A stretch of DNA of 50,728 nucleotides from Kiritimatiellia bacterium (GTDB taxonomy: Bacteria; Verrucomicrobiota; Kiritimatiellia; SLAD01): assembly GCA_007125875.1 (NCBI GenBank), contig SLCI01000004.1, positions 1 through 50,728 of the forward strand, written 5' to 3'. The notes under the pieces are model-generated. The model was given only the letters and a program-made list of their open reading frames with translations. It had not been told where the DNA came from and did no database searches. The position numbers and the translations under genes were made by a program. Positions 9,538 to 17,543 of this stretch are shown one piece after another. Within the stretch, counting starts at the first letter, position 1; each line of letters opens with the position of its first letter.

Positions 9538-11673
9538 ATGGCAAACACGTTGGAACAAACGAACACCTCTGGTGAGGACCATACCCGCCGCCCGCGCGAA
9601 GCGGATGGTCGCCTACGCCCTTTAAAGCAAATTCGTAACATCGGCATCATGGCCCACATTGATGCCGGTAAAACCACCACCTCCGAGCGCATGCTGTATT
9701 ACAGCGGGCGCGTCCACAAAATCGGTGAAGTCGATGCCGGTACCGCCGTCATGGATTGGATGGAGCAGGAGCAGGAGCGCGGCATCACGATTGTCAGCGC
9801 GGCGACGACCTTCCACTGGAAAGATCACCAGATCAATATCATCGATACCCCAGGGCACGTTGATTTTACGGTCGAAGTCGAGCGCTCGCTGCGCGTTTTG
9901 GATGGCGCAGTAGGCGTTTTTTGCGGCGTGGCCGGTGTGCAGCCGCAATCCGAGACCGTTTGGCGTCAAGCCCGGCGCTATCGCATTCCCTGTCTCGCAT
10001 TCATCAACAAAATGGATCGTAAGGGCGCCAATTTCGATGCCGCCGTTGTCAGTATCCGCGAGAAATTGGCCGTCAACCCGATTCCCGTCCAGCTGCCTTT
10101 GGGCGCTGAGGATCAGTTCCGCGGCGTGATTGATCTCGTCCATATGAAGGCGATCATTTTTAGTGATGCTGAGCAAGGCGCGAAATGGGAAGAAACCGGT
10201 GTCCCCAGCGAAGCACTCGACGCCGCAGAAGCTGCACGTGCCCGTTTGATTGAGGTCGTGGCGGAATCCGATGAAGCCGTGCTTGAAGCCTACATGGAAA
10301 ACGCCGATGTACCCGTGCCGGTACTGAAAGCCGGTTTGCGTCGAGCGGCCTTGGCTCAAGCCTTGGTCCCCGTATTGTGCGGCTCCTCGTTGAAAAACAA
10401 AGGTATTCAGCCGCTGATCGATGCCGTGGTCGACTATTTGCCGTCGCCGATTGATGTTCCGGCGATTATCGGCAAAAAACCTCAGAACGACGAATCGATT
10501 GAGCGACACGCAGACGACTTTGAACCGCTCAGCGCATTGGCTTTCAAAATTGCGCACGATTCCTATGTCGGCCGTCTTTATTTTGTCCGCGTATATTCAG
10601 GCGTTCTGAAAAAGGGCATGAACGTATTCAACCCGCGCACGCGCAAACGCGAGCGCGTCGGTCGAATCGTGCGACTGCATGCCAACGCGCGCGAGGATTG
10701 TGATGCGCTTTTTTCTGGTGAAATCGGTGGCTTAGTCGGATTGAAACAAACCTCGACAGGCGACACGTTATGTGTGGAAAACGATCCGATCGTGCTCGAG
10801 TCGATTGAATTCCCAGAGCCTGTTATTTCGATGTCGATTGAGCCGAAGACACAGGGCGATAAAGTTTCCCTGCAAGAAGCTTTGGCATCCCTCGCTGAAG
10901 AGGATCCCACCTTCCGAATCACGATGAATGAGGATACGGGCCAAACCATTATCAGCGGGATGGGTGAGCTTCACTTGGAAATCATCAAAGACAGAATGTT
11001 CCGTGAATTTAAGGTTCAAGCCAATGCTGGACGGCCTGTTGTGGCCTATCGAGAGAGTATTTTGGCCACTGCTGAAGGAAATTTCACTTTTGAGCGAGAA
11101 ATTGGTGGACATGGGCAGTTTGGTCATGTGATAGTTCGCGTCGCTCCTCGTTCCCGAGGGGATGGAAATCAAGTCACGTTTGAGGTGCCGACAACGGCCA
11201 TCCCGAATGAATTCCGCCAAGCGGTTAAGGATGGTCTGCAAGACGCATTGATCACGGGGATACTTGGTAACTATCCGTTGATCGATGTGGACGTGTGTGT
11301 GATTGGCGGTAGTTTCCATCCGGTGGATTCCACGGAGGTAGCGTTTCGCACAGCGGCTGTAATGGCCCTGCGCGAGGGTGCAAAGGCAGCATCGCCCGCA
11401 TTGCTTGAGCCGGTAATGGACTTGGAAGTCATTACGCCGGATGAGCATTTGGGGGATCTGTTGGGAGACATAAACAGTCGCAGGGGGCAGGTGCATGAAG
11501 TGGTGGCACACGAAGGTGGCCAAATTATTCGTGCTACCGTGCCGCTTGCGGAGTTATTCGGGTACGCCACGGCGATTCGGTCTTTGAGCCGAGGTCGGGC
11601 GAGCTACTCGATGCAGCCAAAATCATTTGAAGTGGTACCGCCAACCATGCATGAGGCGATTTTAAACCGGTAG
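9538..11673 (+). CDS. fusA: Translation elongation factor G
   Basis: Ribosomal translocase GTPase, 711 residues. G1 is AHIDAGKTT, followed by the effector ERGITI, G3 DTPGHVDFT, G4 NKMD and the G5-like CGSSLKNKG. Domain IV and V landmarks are GGHGQFGHV, ASPALLEPVMDLEVITPDE and AELFGYATAIRSLS. A further in-frame TTG at 9499 would overlap rpsG; ATG 9538, in the spacer, is preferred. About 30 polar residues precede the usual family start. Arginine codons in roughly the last third (after about 10960) use CGA, AGA and CGG more than the first part. No tuf follows, unlike E. coli. Confidence 0.96.
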   Translation: MANTLEQTNTSGEDHTRRPREADGRLRPLKQIRNIGIMAHIDAGKTTTSERMLYYSGRVHKIGEVDAGTAVMDWMEQEQERGITIVSAATTFHWKDHQINIIDTPGHVDFTVEVERSLRVLDGAVGVFCGVAGVQPQSETVWRQARRYRIPCLAFINKMDRKGANFDAAVVSIREKLAVNPIPVQLPLGAEDQFRGVIDLVHMKAIIFSDAEQGAKWEETGVPSEALDAAEAARARLIEVVAESDEAVLEAYMENADVPVPVLKAGLRRAALAQALVPVLCGSSLKNKGIQPLIDAVVDYLPSPIDVPAIIGKKPQNDESIERHADDFEPLSALAFKIAHDSYVGRLYFVRVYSGVLKKGMNVFNPRTRKRERVGRIVRLHANAREDCDALFSGEIGGLVGLKQTSTGDTLCVENDPIVLESIEFPEPVISMSIEPKTQGDKVSLQEALASLAEEDPTFRITMNEDTGQTIISGMGELHLEIIKDRMFREFKVQANAGRPVVAYRESILATAEGNFTFEREIGGHGQFGHVIVRVAPRSRGDGNQVTFEVPTTAIPNEFRQAVKDGLQDALITGILGNYPLIDVDVCVIGGSFHPVDSTEVAFRTAAVMALREGAKAASPALLEPVMDLEVITPDEHLGDLLGDINSRRGQVHEVVAHEGGQIIRATVPLAELFGYATAIRSLSRGRASYSMQPKSFEVVPPTMHEAILNR

Positions 11674-11685
11674 GGAATAGTGCAT

Positions 11686-11994
11686 ATGAATGGACAACGA
11701 ATACGAATTGGGTTGAAAGCGTTCGATCATCGAGTGCTGGATGTATCCACCGCGGACATTGTGGAAACCGCCAAACGCACGGGTGCGCGCGTTGCCGGTC
11801 CTATTCCCATGCCGACCAAAATAGAGCGATACAGTGTGAACCGCAGTCCGCACGTGAATAAAAAGTCCATGGAGCAGTTTGAGATACGCACGCATAAGCG
11901 ACTGCTGGACATCATCAATCCGACTGCCCAAACCGTGGACGAGTTGAAAAAACTCAATCTACCAGCAGGTGTGGACATTACGATTAAGATCTGA
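11686..11994 (+). CDS. rpsJ: 30S ribosomal protein S10
   Basis: 30S head protein, also the NusE partner in antitermination. 102 residues starting MNGQRIRIGLKAFDHRVLD, which aligns with the family start. ATG 11686 lies 9 bases after AGGGA (11672-11676), whereas the in-frame GTG at 11680 would be only 3 bases away, so the ATG is chosen. First gene of the S10 block, 12 bases after fusA. Confidence 0.97.
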   Translation: MNGQRIRIGLKAFDHRVLDVSTADIVETAKRTGARVAGPIPMPTKIERYSVNRSPHVNKKSMEQFEIRTHKRLLDIINPTAQTVDELKKLNLPAGVDITIKI

Positions 11995-11999
11995 GTGAT

Positions 12000-12641
12000 A
12001 TGAACGAGATAATTGGCAAAAAAGTGGGTATGACCCAGGTCTTCGACGAGAAGGGCCGTCAGTTTAATGTGACGGTGCTGGAAGTCGGGCCCTGTTCGGT
12101 TGTGCAGGTGAAGACGATTGAAAAGGACGGCTACTCTGCTGTCCAGCTCGGCTTTGGTCCGCAGAAAAAGCAGCGCTTGAATAAGCCCGCTTTGGGACAC
12201 TTGGAAAAAGCAGGTGTCGAGCCTTTGCGTGTACTGCGAGAGGTTGAAGTCGGCGAAGGTGAAGAGGTTAAGGCGGGTGATCAAGTGACGGCCGCCCTGT
12301 TCGAAGGCGTCGAGTACGTCGATGTGACCGGAACGTCCAAGGGGCGCGGTTTCCAGGGCGTCGTGAAGCGCTACAATTTTGGTGGCGGTCGCGCTACGCA
12401 CGGTTCGGGTACCCATCGCGGCCCGGGCTCGATCGGTATGAAAGTGAGTCCTGCGCGCGTGTTTAAGGGCAAGAAGATGCCTGGTCATATGGGCAGTGAT
12501 CGTGTGACAACGCAGAATCTGCGCGTGGTACAGGTGCGTCCGGACGATAACGTAATTTTGGTGGAAGGCGCCGTGCCGGGGCCGGCAGGCGGCTTGGTGA
12601 TGGTGCGTAAAGCGATCAAGAAGGCGGCGAAGGCATCATGA
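12000..12641 (+). CDS. rplC: 50S ribosomal protein L3
   Basis: Early-assembly 23S rRNA-binding protein of 213 residues. Typical are the start MNEIIGKKVGMTQVFDEKG, the loop GFQGVVKRYNFGGGRATHGS near the peptidyl transferase centre, and KKMPGHMGSDRVTTQNL. It is 5 bases after rpsJ with a poor Shine-Dalgarno, so translation is probably coupled. Its stop overlaps the rplD start by 4 bases (ATGA). Confidence 0.97.
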   Translation: MNEIIGKKVGMTQVFDEKGRQFNVTVLEVGPCSVVQVKTIEKDGYSAVQLGFGPQKKQRLNKPALGHLEKAGVEPLRVLREVEVGEGEEVKAGDQVTAALFEGVEYVDVTGTSKGRGFQGVVKRYNFGGGRATHGSGTHRGPGSIGMKVSPARVFKGKKMPGHMGSDRVTTQNLRVVQVRPDDNVILVEGAVPGPAGGLVMVRKAIKKAAKAS

Positions 12642-13282
12642 GTAAAATTCCGGTAAAAAATATGCAGGGCAGTGATGCCGGCGAAGTCGAGATCAGCGAT
12701 GATTTGTTGATTTATGACAAAGGGCATCAGGCGGTTTATGAGGCAGTGGTCGCCTATCAGCAGAATCAGCGCGCGGGTACCGCATCCACGTTGAGCAAAG
12801 GCGAAGTCGCGGGTTCCGGCAGTAAGCCGTGGAAGCAAAAAGGCACCGGTCGTGCGCGTGCAGGCTATCAGCAATCGCCTGTCTGGCGAGGTGGCTCGGT
12901 CGCACTTGGACCGCGTCCACGCGTGTTTGATCGTCGTTTGCCGCGTCGTGTTGCGCGCTTGGCTTTTCAGCGCGCCTTAAGTGACAAGATTTCCGCTGGT
13001 GAAGTGGTCGTCCTTGATGACCTTTCATTGGATGCCCCCAAGACGAAGGAAATGGCGGCCACGCTGAAAGCATTGGGCGCAGAGAAAGGGGCCTTGATTG
13101 TCTGCGAAGAGTCAATCGACAACGTCCGCTTATCCGCCCGAAATATTCCGCGCGTGCATGTCACGACCGCGCACCATGTAAACGTGTATGAGTTGTTGCG
13201 TTACCCGCTCGTGTTGGTCACGCGCAAGGGGCTCGAAGTGTTGGCTGATCGCCTCAAGGCCGCTGCCGGGAGGAAGGGATGA
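12638..13282 (+). CDS. rplD: 50S ribosomal protein L4
   Basis: L4 lines the exit tunnel with L22; in some bacteria it represses the S10 operon. 214 residues with the extended-loop signature SGSKPWKQKGTGRARAGYQQ and SPVWRGGSVALGPRPR, then the Rossmann-like C-terminal half. ATGA overlaps link it to rplC before and rplW after. Confidence 0.97.
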   Translation: MSKIPVKNMQGSDAGEVEISDDLLIYDKGHQAVYEAVVAYQQNQRAGTASTLSKGEVAGSGSKPWKQKGTGRARAGYQQSPVWRGGSVALGPRPRVFDRRLPRRVARLAFQRALSDKISAGEVVVLDDLSLDAPKTKEMAATLKALGAEKGALIVCEESIDNVRLSARNIPRVHVTTAHHVNVYELLRYPLVLVTRKGLEVLADRLKAAAGRKG

Positions 13283-13563
13283 AAGAAGCACAGAGTGTTG
13301 TAAAAACGTTGGTGATTACCGAAAAAGGTACCCGTCTCATGGAGGCGGAGAACAAGTACCTGTTTAAGGTGTTCGATGATGCCAACAAAGTGGAAATCAA
13401 ACGGGCAGTGGAAGAACTATTCGGTGTCCAAGTGGAAAAAGTGAATACCCTGCGCCGCAAAGGCAAACGCAAGCGTGAGCGCACCATGCGCTACGGGCGA
13501 ACCGCTGGATTTAAGCGTGCCGTCGTGACGCTCAAAGACGGGGATTCGATAGATTTGACCTGA
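13279..13563 (+). CDS. rplW: 50S ribosomal protein L23
   Basis: Tunnel-exit protein that docks trigger factor and SRP. 94 residues, with the family core VVKTLVITEKGTRLMEAENK, YLFKVFDDANKVEIKRAVEE and the RNA-binding loop LRRKGKRKRERTMRYGRTAG. It starts inside the rplD stop (ATGA). Confidence 0.97.
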   Translation: MKEAQSVVKTLVITEKGTRLMEAENKYLFKVFDDANKVEIKRAVEELFGVQVEKVNTLRRKGKRKRERTMRYGRTAGFKRAVVTLKDGDSIDLT

Positions 13564-13578
13564 TTGAGGAACTAGACC

Positions 13579-14406
13579 ATGCCAATTCGCAAATTTAAAC
13601 CCTATACCGCCAGCCGACGCTCCATGTCGGTCTCGACATTTGACGAGATCACCAAGGACAAGCCGGAAAAGTCGCTGATCAAAAAGAAGAAGCAGAATGC
13701 CGGCCGGAATTCACAGGGCCGCATTACGGTGCGACATCGTGGCGGTGGTCATAAGAAGCGTCTGCGTCATGTAGATTTTCTGCGCGATAAACACAACATC
13801 CCGGCGAAGGTCGCCGCGATCGAGTACGATCCGAATCGTTCAGCTCGGTTGGCGTTGCTGCATTATGCCGATGGTGAGAAGCGCTACATGTTGGCGCCGG
13901 TCAATTTGAAGGTGGGTACGTCGGTGATGTCTGGTCCCGAGGCCGAGCCGGAAATTGGTAACGCCTTGCCGCTGGCCAAAATTCCGCTGGGTCTGCCCGT
14001 GCATAATTTGGAGCTGATTGCCGGTCGTGGTGCCAAAGTCGTTCGTTCGGCTGGGCAGTCCGCGCAAATTCTGGCTCGTGAAGGTGAATATGCGGATATC
14101 AAGTTACCTTCAGGCGAGATTCGCAAATTTAGCGTTAAGTGCTACGCGACGATCGGTCAGGTCGGTAACGTGGAACACGAAAGCGTTTCTATGGGTAAGG
14201 CGGGGCGTGCCCGTTGGAAAGGTCGTCGCCCAACCGTGCGCGGTGTGGCCATGAACCCAGTCGATCACCCCATGGGGGGTGGCGAAGGTCGCTCCTCGGG
14301 TGGCAGTCATCCGGTCTCCCCGTGGGGCCAGTTGGCCAAAGGTAAGCGTACCCGTTCCAAGAAGAAATCGTCGAGCCGCATGATTGTACAACGGAGGAAG
14401 AAGTAA
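13579..14406 (+). CDS. rplB: 50S ribosomal protein L2
   Basis: L2 is needed for subunit association and peptidyl transferase assembly. 275 residues with the start MPIRKFKPYTASRRSMSVS, the central RNA-binding SH3-like region, and the C-terminal loop AMNPVDHPMGGGEGRSSGG followed by a basic tail. The second His of the common HPHGGGEG loop is Met232 here, a variant I recall from several phyla. GAGGAAC lies upstream. Confidence 0.98.
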   Translation: MPIRKFKPYTASRRSMSVSTFDEITKDKPEKSLIKKKKQNAGRNSQGRITVRHRGGGHKKRLRHVDFLRDKHNIPAKVAAIEYDPNRSARLALLHYADGEKRYMLAPVNLKVGTSVMSGPEAEPEIGNALPLAKIPLGLPVHNLELIAGRGAKVVRSAGQSAQILAREGEYADIKLPSGEIRKFSVKCYATIGQVGNVEHESVSMGKAGRARWKGRRPTVRGVAMNPVDHPMGGGEGRSSGGSHPVSPWGQLAKGKRTRSKKKSSSRMIVQRRKK

Positions 14407-14409
14407 GCC

Positions 14410-14694
14410 ATGTCCCGTTCGTTAAAAAAAGGTCCTTTCGTCGAAGAGAAGCTCCTCAAAAAGGTGGAGCGCATGAATCAGAGCGGTCAAAAGCGTGTGA
14501 TCAAGACCTGGTCGCGTCGCTCCATGATTGCGCCTGAATTTGTCGGGCATACGTTCGCGATTCATAACGGCAAGAATTTCATCTCGGTGTTTATCACCGA
14601 AAACATGGTTGGACATCGTTTGGGCGAGTTTTCGCCCACGCGCCAGTTCCGACGTCACGGTGCGGCCACGGATAAGACCGTATCCTTAAAGTAA
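14410..14694 (+). CDS. rpsS: 30S ribosomal protein S19
   Basis: 30S head protein contacting S13 and the A-site tRNA. 94 residues, start MSRSLKKGPFVEEKLLKKVE, then IKTWSRRSMIAPEFVGHTFA and the C-terminal MVGHRLGEFSPTRQFRRHGA. It lies 3 bases after rplB with AGGAAG upstream. It is followed by a 205-base spacer, which is unusual because rplV normally follows directly. Confidence 0.98.
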   Translation: MSRSLKKGPFVEEKLLKKVERMNQSGQKRVIKTWSRRSMIAPEFVGHTFAIHNGKNFISVFITENMVGHRLGEFSPTRQFRRHGAATDKTVSLK

Positions 14695-14720
14695 AATTTT
14701 CAATTTTTAGAAAAACAGTA

Positions 14721-14749
14721 TTGGCAGAAGTGCAAGGGATGCGTAGTAT
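14721..14749 (+). promoter_or_regulatory. Sigma70-type promoter inside the S10 operon, before rplV
   Basis: TTGGCA (14721-14726, 5 of 6 to the -35 consensus) and TAGTAT (14744-14749, 4 of 6 to the -10) are separated by exactly 17 bases. The predicted start is near 14756. The tract 14695-14718 is AT-rich with runs of A and T and falls at about -60 to -38, where an UP element would bind the alpha C-terminal domain. The alpha subunit in this window keeps the RAANCL and GKKSL residues used for such contacts. Prediction only. Confidence 0.55.
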
Positions 14750-14899
14750 CCACGCTTCACTTGCATCTGGAGCGCTGAAAATGCGCCTCAGATCGTCACA
14801 GTATGGTGTTCTGAAGCAGTTTTCAGGACGCTTACTCCAGAACGCGAGCGCCTACTCAGGGTTTGTGCTGAGTCGGTGGCCATAGGAAGTGTGTGCATT
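14731..14899 (+). ncRNA. Structured non-coding leader in the rpsS-rplV spacer
   Basis: No ORF of note fills this spacer, but it is rich in inverted repeats. Stem 1 is 14731-14744 with 14752-14765, 12 of 14 positions paired, 7-base loop. Stem 2 is 14765-14775 with 14783-14793, 10 of 11 paired including one G-U, loop TGAAAAT. Stem 3 is 14811-14815 with 14822-14826. Stem 4 is ACTCAG 14854-14859 with CTGAGT 14868-14873. TCTGGAG (14766-14772) can instead pair with CTCCAGA (14835-14841), which would dissolve stem 2. Stem 1 overlaps the promoter, so it exists only in read-through RNA. The AGGAAG at 14884-14889 stays free for rplV. A regulatory role is inference. Confidence 0.45.
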
Positions 14900-15262
14900 A
14901 TGGACGTAACAGCAACAGCGAGGTTTGTGCGAATTTCGCCCACGAAGGTGCGGGATTTGGCGCGTGCGATTCAGGGTAAGACCGTGGATGAGGCCCTTCG
15001 GGTGACTTCGTTTAATAAGCGCAAGGGCGCCTTCTTTGTCGGGAAGACATTGAAGTCGGCCATTGCGAACGCAGAAAATAATGCAGACCTCTCGGTCGAG
15101 GATCTGTTTGTGAAAGAAGCGGTAGTTGACGGTGGACCAATGATTAAGCGGTTCCGTCCGGCAGCCCGCGGTATGGCAAAGCCGATTCAAAAGAAGACGA
15201 GCCATATTCGTATCACGTTGACCAATGTTAAGCCCCGGCGCGCGGCTGGGCGATCGGTATAA
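14900..15262 (+). CDS. rplV: 50S ribosomal protein L22
   Basis: Exit-tunnel protein, 120 residues from ATG 14900 (MDVTATARFVRISPTKVRDL). An in-frame GTG at 14876 has no ribosome-binding site, while AGGAAG at 14884-14889 is spaced 10 bases from the ATG. The tunnel hairpin (AVVDGGPMIKRFRPAARGMA) and the C-terminal SHIRITLTNV are typical. It may be transcribed from the promoter at 14721-14749 as well as from upstream. Confidence 0.96.
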   Translation: MDVTATARFVRISPTKVRDLARAIQGKTVDEALRVTSFNKRKGAFFVGKTLKSAIANAENNADLSVEDLFVKEAVVDGGPMIKRFRPAARGMAKPIQKKTSHIRITLTNVKPRRAAGRSV

Positions 15263-15277
15263 GGAAGGAGCAGCGGT

Positions 15278-15910
15278 TTGGGCCAGAAAGTTAATCCTAT
15301 TGGGTTGCGGGTCGGCGTCACGAAAAATTGGCGTTCGCGATGGTATGCCGGAAAGAAAGAGTTCGGCGACCTGTTGCGTGAGGATCAATTGATCCGGGAC
15401 ATGATCAAGAAGCAACTGAAAGACGGTGCCATTGCTGATATCGGTATTGAGCGTTATGCCAACCGAGCGCGCGTGACCTTGCATACGGCTCGGCCGGGCA
15501 TTGTGATCGGTCGCAAAGGCGCTGATTTGGAGCGTTTGCGTGAGCAGATTGCGGCCAAAACCAAGCGTGAAATTTATATCGAAATACGGGAAGTCAAGAA
15601 CGCGGATACCAATGCGCAGCTCGTTGCGGATGGTATTGCCAGTCAGTTAGAGCGTCGAGTTTCCTTCCGTCGAGCCATGAAGCGCGCCATTCAGGTCGCA
15701 ATGGAATTGGGCGCGGAAGGCATCAAGATCGGCGTGGCCGGTCGTTTGGGCGGTGCTGAGCTCGCCCGTCGCGAAGAATATAAACAAGGTAAAGTGCCGC
15801 TCCATACGCTGCGTGCCAATGTCGAATACGGCTTCGCTGAGGCGAATACGGTCGCAGGCAAAATTGGGGTGAAAGTGTGGATTTGCAGGAAGCCGGAAGC
15901 GGCGGCCTAA
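15278..15910 (+). CDS. rpsC: 30S ribosomal protein S3
   Basis: mRNA-entry protein, 210 residues, with a KH domain (RPGIVIGRKGADLERLREQI). The start is TTG 15278, fixed by the universal N-terminus MGQKVNPIGLRVG and by AAGGAAGGAG at 15261-15270, 7 bases before it. It follows rplV by 15 bases. Confidence 0.97.
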   Translation: MGQKVNPIGLRVGVTKNWRSRWYAGKKEFGDLLREDQLIRDMIKKQLKDGAIADIGIERYANRARVTLHTARPGIVIGRKGADLERLREQIAAKTKREIYIEIREVKNADTNAQLVADGIASQLERRVSFRRAMKRAIQVAMELGAEGIKIGVAGRLGGAELARREEYKQGKVPLHTLRANVEYGFAEANTVAGKIGVKVWICRKPEAAA

Positions 15911-15929
15911 ACGTTTGAGGTAGTCAGCT

Positions 15930-16346
15930 ATGCCATTAATGCCGAAAAGAGTGAAGCACCGCAAGGTGCAGCGGGGTAGCCGGAAAGGCGTCGCCAGCAA
16001 GGGAAACGAGATGGCGTTTGGTGAATACGGGTTGCAGTCGTTGGGACGCGCTTGGATCACCAACATTCAGATCGAAGCCTGTCGTGTGGCCATCAACCGC
16101 TGCATGAAGCGTAAAGGAAAGCTCTGGATCCGGATTTTCCCGGACAAGCCCTACACCAAGAAGCCCTTGGAAGTGCGAATGGGTAAGGGCAAAGGCGCTG
16201 TTGAGGGTTGGGTCGCCGTCGTCAAGCCGGGACGTATGATGTTCGAGCTCGGCGGGGTGCCTGAGCCGATTGCCCGCGAGGCCATGAAATTGGCGGCATC
16301 GAAGCTGCCGATCCGGACGCGATTTGTTCAGCGTCACACGCACTAA
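15930..16346 (+). CDS. rplP: 50S ribosomal protein L16
   Basis: L16 sits by the A site and central protuberance. 138 residues with start MPLMPKRVKHRKVQRGSRKG, then SLGRAWITNIQIEACRVAIN, KLWIRIFPDKPYTKKPLEVR and MGKGKGAVEGWVAVVKPGRM. It is 19 bases after rpsC with GAGG upstream. Confidence 0.98.
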   Translation: MPLMPKRVKHRKVQRGSRKGVASKGNEMAFGEYGLQSLGRAWITNIQIEACRVAINRCMKRKGKLWIRIFPDKPYTKKPLEVRMGKGKGAVEGWVAVVKPGRMMFELGGVPEPIAREAMKLAASKLPIRTRFVQRHTH

Positions 16347-16362
16347 GTCAGGATTTAAGGCT

Positions 16363-16563
16363 ATGAAGATTGCAGAAATGAGAGAGTTGACGCCGGAAGA
16401 GCTGCGGCATCAGTACGAGGAAACATCGAAAGAGTTGTTTAACTTGCGTGTGCAGCAGGCGACCGGGCAGCTGGAGCGTCCGTCACGGATTCGCGAACTT
16501 CGTCGTGAAGTAGCCCGGCTGCGAACGGTTCAAACGGAGCGAAAGAAAGCGAGTGTGGCGTAA
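16363..16563 (+). CDS. rpmC: 50S ribosomal protein L29
   Basis: Small two-helix protein near the tunnel exit. 66 residues, MKIAEMRELTPEELRHQYEE followed by LFNLRVQQATGQLE. ATG 16363 is chosen over a longer upstream frame because AGGA at 16350-16353 is 9 bases away and the family begins here. The stop overlaps the rpsQ start by one base. Confidence 0.95.
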   Translation: MKIAEMRELTPEELRHQYEETSKELFNLRVQQATGQLERPSRIRELRREVARLRTVQTERKKASVA

Positions 16564-16841
16564 TGGCTGCGGTTAGTGAACATCAAGAACGTCGTTTGCG
16601 GAAGCAGCGAGAAGGTCGTGTGGTTAGCGCGAACAGTGACAAGACCATTGTGGTCCGTGTAGAACGCCGGGTTCGTCATGAGCTGTACGGTAAGGAAATC
16701 ACCAAGGCTAAACGCTATCACGCGCATGACGAAAACAACGAAGCCAAGGTTGGCGATCGCGTCCGCATCATGGAGACGCGTCCGCTCAGCAAGCTGAAAC
16801 ATTGGCGGCTCGTAGAGATTTTAGAAAAAGCGCAAGTGTGA
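16563..16841 (+). CDS. rpsQ: 30S ribosomal protein S17
   Basis: Primary 16S rRNA binder with an OB fold. 92 residues with REGRVVSANSDKTIVVRVER, KRYHAHDENNEAKVGDRVRI and METRPLSKLKHWRLVEI. The ATG shares one base with the rpmC stop (TAATG), so translation is likely coupled. Confidence 0.97.
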   Translation: MAAVSEHQERRLRKQREGRVVSANSDKTIVVRVERRVRHELYGKEITKAKRYHAHDENNEAKVGDRVRIMETRPLSKLKHWRLVEILEKAQV

Positions 16842-16872
16842 TGCTTTCGCTTGTCGCAAAGGAATGTAAAGA

Positions 16873-17238
16873 ATGATTCAGATGCAAACCAGATTGGACG
16901 TGGCCGACAATACCGGCGCGCAGTCCCTGCAGTGCATTCGTGTGCTGGGGCAGCGTAAAACGGTGGCTCACGTGGGGGATGTGATCAAGGTTTCGGTCAA
17001 GGAGGCGCAACCGCGGGGCATGGTCAAAAAAGGTGAGGTGCATCGTGCACTGATCGTCCGTACGAAAGATGCGATTCGTCGACCCGATGGAAGCATCCTG
17101 CGTTTCGATCACAATGCGGCGGTGATCGTGGATGACCAAATGAATCCGCGTGGCAGCCGAATTTTTGGGCCGGTGGCGCGTGAATTGCGTGACAAGAATT
17201 ATATGAAGATTGTGTCTTTGGCGCCTGAGGTGATTTGA
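16873..17238 (+). CDS. rplN: 50S ribosomal protein L14
   Basis: Subunit-interface protein, 121 residues, start MIQMQTRLDVADNTGAQSLQ, basic loop QPRGMVKKGEVHRALIVRTK, ending IFGPVARELRDKNYMKIVSL. It follows rpsQ by 31 bases with AAAGGAA upstream. Its stop overlaps the rplX ATG by one base. Confidence 0.98.
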   Translation: MIQMQTRLDVADNTGAQSLQCIRVLGQRKTVAHVGDVIKVSVKEAQPRGMVKKGEVHRALIVRTKDAIRRPDGSILRFDHNAAVIVDDQMNPRGSRIFGPVARELRDKNYMKIVSLAPEVI

Positions 17239-17522
17239 TGAAGTTGAAGCAAAAGAAGACCATGCGCAAAGCGCTCCACATTAAGAAAGGCGACCTCGTG
17301 ATCGCGATCAGTGGTGCGGATGCGGATCGTGGAAAGCCGGGCAAAGTGTTGCAGGTATTGCCGAAGCAGCAAAAAGCCATTGTTGAAGGGTTTAACTACG
17401 TCAAAAAGCACATGCGTAAGACCCAAGATAACCCGCAAGGCGGCATCGTGGAGAAGGAAGCCCCAATCCACGTATCAAATCTGGTTAAATTTAAGGGCGA
17501 GGCTCCGAAGACGGAGAACTAA
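17238..17522 (+). CDS. rplX: 50S ribosomal protein L24
   Basis: Assembly initiator protein with a KOW motif. 94 residues: LHIKKGDLVIAISGADADRG, KPGKVLQVLPKQQKAIVEGF, then NYVKKHMRK and a C-terminal half ending NLVKFKGEAPKTEN. ATG 17238 overlaps the rplN stop (TGATG); a TTG three bases upstream is ignored. Confidence 0.97.
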   Translation: MKLKQKKTMRKALHIKKGDLVIAISGADADRGKPGKVLQVLPKQQKAIVEGFNYVKKHMRKTQDNPQGGIVEKEAPIHVSNLVKFKGEAPKTEN

Positions 17523-17543
17523 GAGGGAGCAGTAGACGTCATC

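Noticed and set aside
14110..14391. Minus-strand frame opposite rplB
   Set aside because: Pure antisense shadow of the conserved L2 C-terminal loop.
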